Below, piece after piece: positions 1 through 8,540 of a DNA stretch of 64,000 nt. The translations under genes and the position numbers were made by a program. This DNA is from Actinomycetota bacterium (lineage in GTDB: Bacteria; Actinomycetota; Actinomycetes; Actinomycetales; Microbacteriaceae). Position 1 is the first letter of the stretch. Each line of letters begins with the position of its first letter. Under the pieces are notes generated by a model, which did not search any database, had not been told where the DNA came from, and was given only the letters and a program-made list of their open reading frames with translations. The stretch spans positions 1 to 64,000 of the forward strand of contig RFYI01000001.1 in the NCBI GenBank assembly GCA_009921165.1, given 5' to 3'.

Positions 1-118
1 GCTGCGGCAGGTTGTCCGGCCCTGCAGGCTCGGCGGGCTTAGGCCTGCGGCCGAAGAGCTCGCGCTGATAAGGCCGGCCCAGCGCGTTCTGGAAGGAAAG
101 GCGGTTGATGAGCCCCAC
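1..118. other. GC-rich foreign-looking segment at the left edge (probable chimeric join)
   Basis: The first 120 bases are about 70% G+C by count, and the next 60 bases are about 48%, like the rest of the window. Read on the minus strand in frame with sucB, the segment encodes [16 protein letters not shown] and then RELFGRRP. This does not resemble the linker or subunit-binding domain expected after a lipoyl domain. From memory it resembles the CBS-type stretch next to GGDEF/EAL modules of proteobacterial c-di-GMP proteins. The simplest reading is a chimeric contig end; a real fusion is much less likely. Confidence 0.6.
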
Positions 119-358
119 CGGTTTTCCATCAGATACGATTGCAAGAACTGCACCGACAGCGCAAGTTTCATCCTCCGCTACCAAAATCTGCTGCAACGTG
201 CCGGCTACCGGACTTGGGATCTCTGTGTCAACCTTGTCGGTTGAAACCTCTACTAAAGGCTCATCAATCGCAACAGAATCACCAATCTTCTTTAGCCAGC
301 GTGTTACTGTTCCTTCGGTTACGCTCTCACCTAGTGCTGGAAGTCTTACTTCACTCAT
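119..358 (-). CDS. sucB: Dihydrolipoamide acyltransferase (E2) of a 2-oxoacid dehydrogenase complex, N-terminal lipoyl domain only
   Basis: The first ~80 residues form a biotinyl/lipoyl domain. It begins [18 protein letters not shown] and carries DKVDTE, in which Lys42 is the lipoylation site. The ATG ends at 358 and has a good ribosome-binding site (AAGGAG) about 8 nt upstream. E2 carries acyl groups on the lipoyl arm between E1 and the E3 encoded just upstream (lpd). Only the start is present. The peripheral-subunit-binding and catalytic domains are missing because the sequence turns into unrelated GC-rich DNA near residue 80. The lipoyl domain alone cannot separate 2-oxoglutarate (SucB) from pyruvate (AceF) E2; the pepA-lpd-E2 order is usual for the E2 that actinobacteria annotate as SucB. 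Confidence 0.8.
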
Positions 359-387
359 TGTTGTTTGCTCCTTTTGCAGAATTCAGT

Positions 388-1764
388 CTAAGCGTGCGCG
401 TGCAGTGGTTTACCAGCAAGGGCCAAGTGAGCTTCGCCTAATGCTTCATTTTGGGTTGGGTGAGCGTGAACCAGAGATGCTACCTCTTCAGGGAATGCTT
501 CCCAATTCACAATTAGCTGTGCCTCGCCGATTTGCTCGCCAACTCGAGATCCAATCATATGGATTCCAATAATTGGCCCATTATTCTTTCGGATTAGTTT
601 TACGAAGCCAGCTGTTCCTAGAATTTGGCTCTTACCGTTACCACCCAGGTTGTATTCGTAGACAGAGATGTTGTCCTGTCCATAAGTTTCAGCAGCCTTA
701 GATTCACTAAGTCCAACAGAAGCAATTTCAGGTTCACTATATGTAACTTTAGGTATACCTAGCTCATCAATAGGGGCTGGTCTTAGTCCCGCGATTTCTT
801 CAGCAATAAAGATGCCCTGTTGAAATCCTCTGTGTGCCAGTTGCAAACCTGGCACGATGTCGCCTGCGGCATAAACTCCCTCGACTGAGGTTTGGAGTCT
901 TTCATTAGTAAGAACGTAACCCCGATCCATCTGGATACCGTTTTCTTCATAGCCTAGGCCAGCGGTATTAGGGCCTCGACCGACAGCAACCAACATTAGT
1001 TCTCCGTCGAACTGCTCGCCGTTTTCAAGTGTTGCTACAACGCCTGTGGCACTCTGTTGCACTCCTTGGAATCGAACTCCTGTTTTGAAGTTGATTCCTC
1101 GCTTTCGGAACGCTCTTTCCATCGCCTTGCTAACCGAAGCGTCTTCGTTAGGAACGAGAGTGGGTAGCCCCTCAATTATGGTTACGTCTGTCCCGAAGGA
1201 CTTCCAGATTGATGCGAATTCAACACCGATAACTCCGCCACCAAGAACAATAACCTTGCTAGGCACGAAATCTAGCTGCAAAGCATGTTCAGAGGTGATG
1301 ACTCTTCCACCGATTTCTAATCCAGGTAGTGTCTTACTGAAAGAGCCTGTTGCAAGTACAACATGCTTACCTGTGTAGTTATCACCGTTTACTGAAATAG
1401 TTTTTGGTGCGACCATTCGTCCGTCGCCTGCAACTAGTGTTATGGCCTTGGAAGAAACGAGACCAGTAAGGCCTTTGAAAAGCTTATCGACTATGCCATC
1501 TCGGTACTTATTTACCGCTGGCATGTCTATACCTTGGAGTGTTGCCTGAACACCGTAGGCAGCAGCATCACGGGTCACATCAGCAACTTCAGCTGAATGA
1601 AGAAGCGCTTTTGTCGGTATACATCCTCTGTGCAAACATGTGCCACCTAGTTTGTCTCGTTCGATAAGAGCGACGGACAGACCCAACTGGGCACTGCGCA
1701 GTGCAGCGGCGTATCCGCCACTTCCGCCGCCAAGGATTACTACGTCAAAATTGTGCTCGGCCAA
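388..1764 (-). CDS. lpd: Dihydrolipoyl dehydrogenase (E3)
   Basis: 458 residues, normal length. E3 reoxidises dihydrolipoyl groups of 2-oxoacid dehydrogenase complexes with FAD and NAD+. Visible: FAD-binding GGGSGGYAAALRSAQLG at the N-terminus, the redox disulphide CLHRGC (Cys43/Cys48), a second nucleotide fold GGGVIGVEFASIWKSFG, an ATG-type GDIV segment (AAGDIVPGLQLAHRG) and the C-terminal His-Glu active-site motif HAHPTQNEAL. The start is TTG at 1764, with an AGGAG ribosome-binding site a few bases upstream. It lies 29 nt before sucB and 53 nt after pepA on the same strand, so E3 and E2 are probably co-transcribed. Confidence 0.95.
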   Translation of the reverse strand: MAEHNFDVVILGGGSGGYAAALRSAQLGLSVALIERDKLGGTCLHRGCIPTKALLHSAEVADVTRDAAAYGVQATLQGIDMPAVNKYRDGIVDKLFKGLTGLVSSKAITLVAGDGRMVAPKTISVNGDNYTGKHVVLATGSFSKTLPGLEIGGRVITSEHALQLDFVPSKVIVLGGGVIGVEFASIWKSFGTDVTIIEGLPTLVPNEDASVSKAMERAFRKRGINFKTGVRFQGVQQSATGVVATLENGEQFDGELMLVAVGRGPNTAGLGYEENGIQMDRGYVLTNERLQTSVEGVYAAGDIVPGLQLAHRGFQQGIFIAEEIAGLRPAPIDELGIPKVTYSEPEIASVGLSESKAAETYGQDNISVYEYNLGGNGKSQILGTAGFVKLIRKNNGPIIGIHMIGSRVGEQIGEAQLIVNWEAFPEEVASLVHAHPTQNEALGEAHLALAGKPLHAHA

Positions 1765-1817
1765 TTGGGCTCCTAAGTAAGTTAGGTGTGGGGTGACTAA
1801 TACAGATTACTAGATGA

Positions 1818-3323
1818 CTATTTCTTTTTTTGAGTTGTCAACTGCTCTGCCAACGAAATGAGCGTTCTAACCATAGACCCAGTTGCGCCTTTGACGGTAT
1901 AGCCATACGGCGCTAAGTCATTGTTGGCAGCAGTTGCAAAGTCAAGGTGAGCCCAGTTCAGACGTTCTTTGGACTTAGCCTTTGCGCCAACGAACTCTCT
2001 CAGGAACAATCCACCCACCAGCATTCCACCGGAGGGATTACCAACTCGTGAGTTCATCAGGTCGGCTATATCCGATTTGATCAAATCAAGAAGCTCCTCT
2101 GGAAGTGGCATGTGCCAAACCAATTCACCTGAGGCTTTGGCAGCTTCTTTTACTAATGAAACTGATTTGTCATCTCCCATCAGACCGGTGTAGCGATTGC
2201 CTAAGGCAACTCGAGCTGCGCCGGTTAGCGTGGCGACGTCGACTATGAGGTCCGGCTTAGACTCGGATGCCAAGATTAGGCCGTCAGCTAAGACAAGCCT
2301 TCCCTCTGCGTCTGTATTGGTTACTTCAACTGACTTGCCATTTCGGAAGGTAACCACGTCATTTGGTCTAGTAGCAGATCCTGATGGCATGTTTTCCGCT
2401 ATGCACATGTAAGCAGTTACATGGATTGGGAGCTTCAATCGCGCAATTGCGAAAGCAGCTTGAGCAACAGTGGCTGCTCCAGCCATGTCGTACTTCATGC
2501 CCAGAATTCCTGTCGCCGGCTTGAGAGATATACCTCCAGTGTCAAATGTAATTCCCTTACCGACAAGAGCTAAATGTGCTTTGGCTTTAGCAGGAGAGTA
2601 CGTGATTTTAACCAATCGTGGTGGACGCACTGAACCCTGGCCTACGGCGAGTATTCCGTGACACTTTTCCTTCAACAATTTCTTTTCATCCCAAATTTCA
2701 ACTTTAACTTCTGGGATGTTGCCCTGGCTGCGAACAATTTCAGCCATCTTGCTTGGATAGAGAATGTTTGCTGGTGCGTTCACCAAATCTCTGGTGGCAT
2801 TGAGTACTTCAGAGATGATTTGAATTCGATCTATCTCAGCTTTTGAGAATGCAAATTCAGATACAAGTTGTACTTGCTTTAGAACCAACACTTTCTTGTC
2901 AGTTGACCTAAAGCGGTCGTACTCGTATTGAACAAGGAATACACCTTCGAGTAGAGCAAGTGCAATTTCTTTGTTGATTAGAGGAATGTCTATAACTAAA
3001 TTCTTGTGATCATTAAATGCTCTTCCGATAGCACCGCCAATTTCACGTGCTTTTGCAGTGCTATCTATTACATCTGATACACCAACTAGGCCCACTGCAC
3101 ACAGAGGAGTTGAAATTCGTGTGGTGCTTTCAGCTGATCCGGTAACCTGTAAAGCTTTGAGGTTGACACTGGAAAGGTTGGAGTCAGCTAAGGCTGCTCC
3201 GAGGAGCGAGGGGGATTTATCGCCCTTACTTACTGCGTAAACGAGTATCGAATCGTTCGATAGTTTAGGTTGTTTTTGAAAAGCTTTTATTGAAAGAGAA
3301 GTCATACTTACCATGCTAGCCAT
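1818..3323 (-). CDS. pepA: Leucyl aminopeptidase (M17 family)
   Basis: 501 residues. A cytosolic two-metal aminopeptidase that removes N-terminal residues during peptide turnover. The C-terminal catalytic domain has VGKGITFDTGGISLKP, the metal and active-site region KYDMAGAA, and the M17 signature NTDAEGRLVLADGL; the N-terminal domain is more variable, as is usual. Three in-frame ATGs lie close together (3323, 3314 and 3305). No ribosome-binding site precedes 3323, but a CATTCT hexamer lies 8 nt upstream on the minus strand, consistent with a nearly leaderless transcript and the first ATG. It is divergent from the PAC2 gene, with 19 nt between the starts. Confidence 0.93.
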   Translation of the reverse strand: MASMVSMTSLSIKAFQKQPKLSNDSILVYAVSKGDKSPSLLGAALADSNLSSVNLKALQVTGSAESTTRISTPLCAVGLVGVSDVIDSTAKAREIGGAIGRAFNDHKNLVIDIPLINKEIALALLEGVFLVQYEYDRFRSTDKKVLVLKQVQLVSEFAFSKAEIDRIQIISEVLNATRDLVNAPANILYPSKMAEIVRSQGNIPEVKVEIWDEKKLLKEKCHGILAVGQGSVRPPRLVKITYSPAKAKAHLALVGKGITFDTGGISLKPATGILGMKYDMAGAATVAQAAFAIARLKLPIHVTAYMCIAENMPSGSATRPNDVVTFRNGKSVEVTNTDAEGRLVLADGLILASESKPDLIVDVATLTGAARVALGNRYTGLMGDDKSVSLVKEAAKASGELVWHMPLPEELLDLIKSDIADLMNSRVGNPSGGMLVGGLFLREFVGAKAKSKERLNWAHLDFATAANNDLAPYGYTVKGATGSMVRTLISLAEQLTTQKKK

Positions 3324-3330
3324 GTGAAGT

Positions 3331-3342
3331 TAGAATGGTGAG
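3331..3342 (+). promoter_or_regulatory. -10 element of a leaderless promoter for the PAC2 gene
   Basis: TAGAAT at 3331-3336 is followed by six bases and then the ATG at 3343. This is the spacing expected when transcription starts at the first base of the start codon. No ribosome-binding site is present. The complementary strand reads CATTCT over 3337-3332 and could serve pepA. Confidence 0.6.
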
Positions 3343-4272
3343 ATGGCACAACAGGAGAACCTATTTACGCTGGTGAATCCTGACATTCAGGTTCCCGAAG
3401 GCTTGCATTTGTTTGCAGCTATATCCGGTTTTACGGATGCTGGATCTGCCATGCAGCAAGTTACGCAGCAGATTCTGGGAAACCTAGACTTCGAGACAAT
3501 AGCCACCTTCGATAATGATCAGTTGCTGGATTACCGATCAAGACGACCAGTCATGTTTTTCGAACAAGATCACATCGAGGACTATCAGCCTGCAAGTCTG
3601 TCTCTATTACTTGTCAAGGATGAGGTTGGAACACAATTTCTCTTCCTGAATGGTTACGAGCCTGACTTCAAATGGGAAGCTTTCGCTTCATCAATTGAAG
3701 TTTTATTTTCTTACTTTGCTATTCGTGACATGACCTGGTTGCATGCGATACCTTTCCCCATTCCGCACACTAGACCAGTGGGTGTTACTGTCTCTGGTAA
3801 TCAAAAGAACGTTATAGCCAAATTCTCTGAGTGGAAGCCTAGGACACAAGTGCCAGGAAACATCATGCACTTGTTGGAGTTCCGCTTGACTCAGGCAGAC
3901 ATACCGAGCACAGGTTTCGTTCTTCTTGTTCCGCATTATCTCTCTGATTCCGAGTATCCGCAGGCCGCTGTGTCAGGTATAGAGCTAATTTCTGGCCATC
4001 TTGGACTAGTCTTCCCAACGGACGAACTCAGAGATGAAGGCGTTGCATTTACTCGCAGAATCACTCAACAAATGGCAGAGAATCAAGAACTCAGTCGCAT
4101 GGTTGAGAGTCTTGAAACAAGCTTCCAGAGCGAAAAAGCGTCAAATGGCATGGGTGCAGTGAAGCCACGTGAGCGTGAAATCCCGGACGCAGATCAGATT
4201 GCGGCAGAGCTTGAGGGTTATCTAGCATCGCATCAGAAGAACAAGTTAGAAAATGACGAGGATCAAGACTGA
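3343..4272 (+). CDS. PAC2 family protein (proteasome assembly chaperone-like)
   Basis: 309 residues. It matches the actinobacterial PAC2 family: an N-terminal segment with LFAAISGFTDAGSAMQQ, a central LLLVKDEVGTQFLFLNGYEPDFKWEAF, and later GNIMHLLEFRLTQADIPSTGFVLLVPHYL. It ends in a charged, probably coiled tail (QEKASNGMG... to the C-terminus). The family is related by fold to archaeal and eukaryotic proteasome assembly chaperones, but its bacterial role is not established, and no proteasome gene is in this window. The start at 3343 is supported by the leaderless promoter. The MFS gene follows after 14 nt. Confidence 0.85.
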   Translation: MAQQENLFTLVNPDIQVPEGLHLFAAISGFTDAGSAMQQVTQQILGNLDFETIATFDNDQLLDYRSRRPVMFFEQDHIEDYQPASLSLLLVKDEVGTQFLFLNGYEPDFKWEAFASSIEVLFSYFAIRDMTWLHAIPFPIPHTRPVGVTVSGNQKNVIAKFSEWKPRTQVPGNIMHLLEFRLTQADIPSTGFVLLVPHYLSDSEYPQAAVSGIELISGHLGLVFPTDELRDEGVAFTRRITQQMAENQELSRMVESLETSFQSEKASNGMGAVKPREREIPDADQIAAELEGYLASHQKNKLENDEDQD

Positions 4273-4286
4273 AGCGTTCGCCAACG

Positions 4287-5543
4287 TTGGTTCTTGCTGT
4301 TGCGGGTATCGCGTATTTCCTTGCCGTTACCCAACGCTCGAGCCTCGGCGTTGCGACGCTGATTGCTAGCGAAAGATTCAATACAAACGCACAACAACTA
4401 GCAACGCTGGCCGTTTTTCAGTTGGTCGTATACGCCGCTATGCAAATTCCAGTTGGTATTTTGTTAGATCGATATGGAGCGAAATCTTTACTGGCTGTTG
4501 GAGCATTCATTATGGCTGCCGGACAATTCACGGTTGCTTTCGCTCCTAATTTGACCACTGCAGTTGTTGGCAGGATGCTGGTTGGCATGGGTGATAGCTT
4601 CACCTTCATCTCAATGATTCGTATGGTTAACGGTTGGTACCAAGGCGCGAAGGCCTCCAGAGTGCAACAATACGTTTCTACAGTCGGTCAACTGGGACAG
4701 TTCTTTTCTGCTGTTCCGTTTTGGTTCATGTTGGAGAATTTGGGTTGGACTGCCGGATTCTCAATCATGTCAGCATGTTCTCTTCTAGTTACAATCCTTG
4801 TTATAGCTTTCACTTCGAATGAAGCACAGTCTCAGGACAAGGATTCTCAAACCACTGAGTCAATCAAAGTTGCAATTAGTCAGTTGTTCGAGAACATGCG
4901 AAATCCCGGCATTCGTATGTCGTTTTGGACCCACTACATGACGCAACCAACCACCACCTCAGTCTCGTTGCTTTGGGCAGTGCCCTTCCTAGTCACTGCC
5001 GAAGGGCAGTCACATGACTTCGCCGCCTTCATTCTCACAGCCATGGTGTTATTTGGATTCCTGACTGGCCCCATAATTGCCGCCATTTGCTCTAGATCTC
5101 CTCACCTCCGCGCGCGTTTGGTCTACTCAGTAGTTGCCCTTACGACGCTTGCTTGGGTAGTTTTGTTGACCATGCCGGGTAAGGCACCAGCTTGGATACT
5201 TGTCATTTGCTTTCTTGCGATTTCAATTGGTGGGCCCGCCTCAATGGTCGCGTTCGATTATTCAAAAGATATCGTCCCGAGGGCACGACTAGGTACTGCA
5301 AATGGCTTTGCCAATGTTGGAGGATTCTTAGCTACTTTCGTCATGATGTATCTAACTGGGCTCGTTATTGATGTTGTTCACGGAGCCTCAGGCTCCATCG
5401 ACAGGTACACGATCGAAGCATTCAGATGGGGATTTTCGGCGCAATTATTGGTGGTATTCGTAGGGGTAGTGTTTTTCACCTTGGAACGACTGAAATTTCG
5501 TAAGAAATTGGCAGAAACCGGGAATACCGCTGATATTTTCTAG
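4287..5543 (+). CDS. Major facilitator superfamily transporter
   Basis: 418 residues with about 12 hydrophobic helices in two halves. The helix 2-3 loop has the MFS signature LLDRYGAKSLLAVGAF. Substrate cannot be told from sequence. The start is uncertain. TTG at 4287 gives an N-terminus (VLAVAGIAYFLAVTQRSSLG) close to the first helix, with no ribosome-binding site. In-frame codons run back to a CTG at 4269 that would add KRSPT before the helix, a common N-terminus for this subfamily, and would overlap the PAC2 stop. It is probably co-transcribed with PAC2. A 171-nt gap with a large inverted repeat follows before rpoD. Confidence 0.85.
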   Translation: MVLAVAGIAYFLAVTQRSSLGVATLIASERFNTNAQQLATLAVFQLVVYAAMQIPVGILLDRYGAKSLLAVGAFIMAAGQFTVAFAPNLTTAVVGRMLVGMGDSFTFISMIRMVNGWYQGAKASRVQQYVSTVGQLGQFFSAVPFWFMLENLGWTAGFSIMSACSLLVTILVIAFTSNEAQSQDKDSQTTESIKVAISQLFENMRNPGIRMSFWTHYMTQPTTTSVSLLWAVPFLVTAEGQSHDFAAFILTAMVLFGFLTGPIIAAICSRSPHLRARLVYSVVALTTLAWVVLLTMPGKAPAWILVICFLAISIGGPASMVAFDYSKDIVPRARLGTANGFANVGGFLATFVMMYLTGLVIDVVHGASGSIDRYTIEAFRWGFSAQLLVVFVGVVFFTLERLKFRKKLAETGNTADIF

Positions 5544-5602
5544 GTTATCTTTCTTGGGTATGCCACATCTGGCTCGGTTATGAAGCAAAGAGACGCAGAC
5601 AT

Positions 5603-5662
5603 GGCATAATTACAAGTAGACCCAGTCATTTCATCCAATTTGACATGGGTCTTTGTAATGCC
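5603..5662 (+). repeat. Large imperfect inverted repeat (long hairpin) in the MFS-rpoD gap
   Basis: Four paired blocks surround a 12-nt loop. Left arm: GGCA (5603), TTACAA (5610), GACCCA (5619), GTCA (5625). Right arm: TGAC (5641), TGGGTC (5646), TTGTAA (5653), TGCC (5659). This gives 20 base pairs interrupted by a TAA bulge, a GTA/T internal loop and a single A. There is no T-run after it, so it is not a typical Rho-independent terminator. It lies 50-110 nt before the rpoD start and could be the folded 5' leader of rpoD, a processing site or an operator. Confidence 0.7.
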
Positions 5663-5714
5663 CAAAAATTCGTGAACGGTCAAGCCCCTTTGAATGGGGT
5701 TGCTGAAGGGTCAA

Positions 5715-7265
5715 ATGCGTATCAAAGCAGCAAAGGTTATCGCAGCTAAAGTAACTAAAAAGGAAGCTAAAGCGAAGGTCGTGCCAGCTAAAAAGGCCAC
5801 GCCCGTAAAGGCTAGCGTGCCAAAAACTACGGCGAAGAGTAAGCCTGCGGTAAAAACTGTACCGAAGAATAAGCCAGCGGCAAAGGCTGCGACTAAGCCT
5901 CTAGTTAAGGCTGCAGCTAAACCCGTTGCTAAGAGCCCTGCTAAAGCAAGTGGTAGCAATAAGAAAACTGTTGCCAAACCTGCAGCTAAGAAAGTGGCGA
6001 GCAAACCTGTTGCTAAAAAGGTAACAAAAGTTAGTGACAAGCCAGTATCCAAGACCACTGCCAAAGCCACCAAAACCGCTCCCAAATCAGCAGTTAAAGC
6101 TGTGAAAAAAGTATCGCCAACCAAGGTTGGAAAAGCTACAGATCCTGAGCTCGAGCTAGAAGATGAAGAAGATTTAGATCCGGAAGTTCTAACCACTGAG
6201 GCGGACATTGACGTTATTGTTGCTGAAGTTGAAGAAGTTGCTCCAGAAGTTGAAGAAGATGACGAAGCAATAGTTGTTCCAGAAGGTGCGCTGATTCTTT
6301 CTAGTAAAGAGGACGACGACATCCCGGTTCAAACAACGAGCATTACGGGAGCAACTGCTGATCCGGTTAAGGACTACCTCAAGCAAATAGGTAAAGTTGC
6401 ACTTCTCAACGCAGAGCTTGAGGTTGAACTAGCCAAGCGTATTGAAGCTGGTTTGTTCGCAGAGGAAAAGATTGCTACCGACAAGAAACTAAGTCGTGAC
6501 ATGGCTCGGGATCTGAAGTGGGTTGTAAAAGATGGCCAACGAGCGAAGAGTCACTTGCTGGAAGCTAACCTCCGTCTTGTAGTGAGCCTCGCTAAACGAT
6601 ACACCGGACGTGGAATGCAATTCTTGGATCTAATTCAAGAAGGTAACTTAGGTCTAATTCGAGCTGTTGAAAAATTTGACTACACCAAGGGCTACAAGTT
6701 CTCAACTTATGCAACGTGGTGGATTCGCCAAGCCATTACTCGTGCGATGGCAGATCAAGCGCGAACAATTCGTATCCCTGTTCACATGGTTGAAGTCATC
6801 AACAAACTTTCACGTGTGCAACGTCAGCTGCTACAGGATCTTGGTCGCGAACCAACTCCGGAAGAATTGGCTCGTGAACTTGACATGACTCCTGAAAAGG
6901 TAGTTGAGGTGCAGAAGTACGGTCGCGAACCCATTTCGTTATCGACACCTCTAGGTGAGGATGGTGATTCCGAATTCGGTGATCTCATTGAAGACACTGA
7001 AGCTGTTCAACCAGCCGATGCAGTTGCTTTCAGAATTATGCAGCGAGAGATTGAGCGTCTTTTAGACACACTTACTCCGCGAGAGGCTGCAGTTATTCGT
7101 TCCAGATATGGCATAGGTGACGGAGTTATGAAAACTCTGGACCAAATCGGTGAAGAGCACGGTGTCACTCGTGAGCGTATTAGACAGATCGAGGCAAAGA
7201 CAATGTCGAAGCTAAAGCACCCTTCTAGAGCGCAGTGGCTTAGAGACTTCATCAAAGAGAACTAG
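5715..7265 (+). CDS. rpoD: Principal RNA polymerase sigma factor (sigma-70 group 1)
   Basis: 516 residues from ATG 5715, which has a GAAGGG ribosome-binding site; an upstream in-frame ATG at 5694 has none. Residues ~1-140 are a Lys/Ala/Pro/Thr-rich, H1-like low-complexity arm, followed by an acidic stretch ([20 protein letters not shown]). The conserved part has region 1.2 ([19 protein letters not shown]), region 2 ([39 protein letters not shown]), region 3 and region 4 ([27 protein letters not shown]). The family recognises vegetative -10/-35 promoters, here probably the TAGNNT hexamers seen throughout the window. murT begins 3 nt downstream. Confidence 0.96.
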   Translation: MRIKAAKVIAAKVTKKEAKAKVVPAKKATPVKASVPKTTAKSKPAVKTVPKNKPAAKAATKPLVKAAAKPVAKSPAKASGSNKKTVAKPAAKKVASKPVAKKVTKVSDKPVSKTTAKATKTAPKSAVKAVKKVSPTKVGKATDPELELEDEEDLDPEVLTTEADIDVIVAEVEEVAPEVEEDDEAIVVPEGALILSSKEDDDIPVQTTSITGATADPVKDYLKQIGKVALLNAELEVELAKRIEAGLFAEEKIATDKKLSRDMARDLKWVVKDGQRAKSHLLEANLRLVVSLAKRYTGRGMQFLDLIQEGNLGLIRAVEKFDYTKGYKFSTYATWWIRQAITRAMADQARTIRIPVHMVEVINKLSRVQRQLLQDLGREPTPEELARELDMTPEKVVEVQKYGREPISLSTPLGEDGDSEFGDLIEDTEAVQPADAVAFRIMQREIERLLDTLTPREAAVIRSRYGIGDGVMKTLDQIGEEHGVTRERIRQIEAKTMSKLKHPSRAQWLRDFIKEN

Positions 7266-7268
7266 TTC

Positions 7269-8540
7269 TTGCGCTATCTGCCAGCAATACTCATCGGCCG
7301 CCTAGTTCGCTTTGCGGTCAGACTAGTTAGACCTGGCGGGGGCTCAGCTCTTCCGGGGCTAGTTCTGAGTAAATTAGCTCCCAACCTGGTCTTCGATACG
7401 CTGAAATCATTTAAACAGGGTTTAGTCATTGTTACAGGAACAGCGGGTAAATCAACTACCACCAAAATGATTGTTGCAATAGTTAGAGATCATGGGATGA
7501 AAGTGTTCACGAATCCAACCACTGCAAACATTGAGCAAGGATTCTTTAGCACAATAATTCGACATGGCAATCTGAAAGGCAAAGTTCCTGGTGAAATAGC
7601 CATTTTGGAGATGGATGAAGGCCACGCTGCTTCGATTGTAGAAAAAGTTAAACCCAAAACCACTGTAATTCTGAATGTTTTCGAGGATCAATTAGACCGG
7701 TTCATAGACCCTGCATTTGTCAGGGACAAGCTGCTCACTGTCGCTAGAGCGACAACAGGGACTGTGCTTCTGAACGCAGATGATCAGAACTGCCTCATCA
7801 TAAATGCTGATCTGACAGGTAAGCATGTCGATTTTTTTGGGATAAGTGAAATGGCTTCCGAGGGGGCCAGTGGTCAACTCGAGTATGCTCCAACTTTTCT
7901 TCGGCAAATTGAAACACCCAAGGCTTCTGCAAGGGTGATGAATGTGGCTGAACGCCAAATTGAGGTCTCCATAAATGGTGAAGACTCCAAATTCATTCTC
8001 CCCAGCAGAGGCATTCACTTCGCTTTGGATGCTGTTGCGGCGCTAGCTACAGCAAGAGACATTCTTGGTCCGTCTTTTGATTTGGCTAGGGCCAGTAAGG
8101 CGCTCAATGAATTGCCACCAGTGTTCTCTAGAGGCGAGATTCGAGAAATCAACGGGGAGTCTGTCGAATTTATTCTTATCCAGAATCCACCCAGTTTTCA
8201 GTTGAATCTCGACAACCTTGCAAACGATGTCGAGCAAATTTTCTTCGCTATTGGTCGTGACGTTCACGACCCTTCATGGATGTGGACCGTCGATGTATCT
8301 AGACTGAAGAGAGTAAGTGTTGTGAGTGGATTCAATTACGCAGACGCGGCGCTACTACTTGCCTACCACGAGATACCCGTGGAGGTTGTCGAACCGGATT
8401 ACTTCAAGGCAATCGATAATTTCCTAGCCCTTCCTAAGCCTTCCAGGGGTGTTAAAACTGTTATTTATAGCGCTGATGCAATGCGTCGCCTGCGTCGCTA
8501 TCTTGGCTTCACCGACCCTGAGGATGTCCAACGTGGCTAA
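7269..8540 (+). CDS. murT: MurT-like Mur ligase family protein (DUF1727), divergent
   Basis: 423 residues, TTG start 3 nt after rpoD. In the canonical MurT/GatD enzyme, MurT uses ATP to activate the alpha-carboxylate of D-Glu in lipid II and GatD supplies ammonia. Visible: the ATP loop VTGTAGKSTTTKMI, Mur central-domain segments (NPTTANIEQGF, EMDEGHA, LNVFEDQLDRF, LLNADDQ) and a C-terminal DUF1727 domain. Departures: only one Cys in the whole protein, so the four-Cys zinc ribbon of typical MurT is absent. The usual KNPAG-type motif reads QNPPSF. The usual DGRDxSWxWD-type motif reads GRDVHDPSWMWT, with Thr340 where an Asp is expected (motifs recalled, not aligned). Translationally coupled to gatD. 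Confidence 0.85.
   Translation: MRYLPAILIGRLVRFAVRLVRPGGGSALPGLVLSKLAPNLVFDTLKSFKQGLVIVTGTAGKSTTTKMIVAIVRDHGMKVFTNPTTANIEQGFFSTIIRHGNLKGKVPGEIAILEMDEGHAASIVEKVKPKTTVILNVFEDQLDRFIDPAFVRDKLLTVARATTGTVLLNADDQNCLIINADLTGKHVDFFGISEMASEGASGQLEYAPTFLRQIETPKASARVMNVAERQIEVSINGEDSKFILPSRGIHFALDAVAALATARDILGPSFDLARASKALNELPPVFSRGEIREINGESVEFILIQNPPSFQLNLDNLANDVEQIFFAIGRDVHDPSWMWTVDVSRLKRVSVVSGFNYADAALLLAYHEIPVEVVEPDYFKAIDNFLALPKPSRGVKTVIYSADAMRRLRRYLGFTDPEDVQRG

Noticed and set aside
5711-6322. 203-residue minus-strand frame rich in Ser/Ala/Thr/Val opposite rpoD
   Set aside because: It is the complement of the Lys/Ala-rich sigma arm, whose base bias keeps the opposite frame free of stops; no start signal and no family resemblance.
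8449-8532. Longer GatD reading starting at 8449 with a hydrophobic N-terminus
   Set aside because: It would overlap 90 bases of murT in another frame. GTG 8533 (or ATG 8524) with GAGG fits coupling and the family N-terminus.
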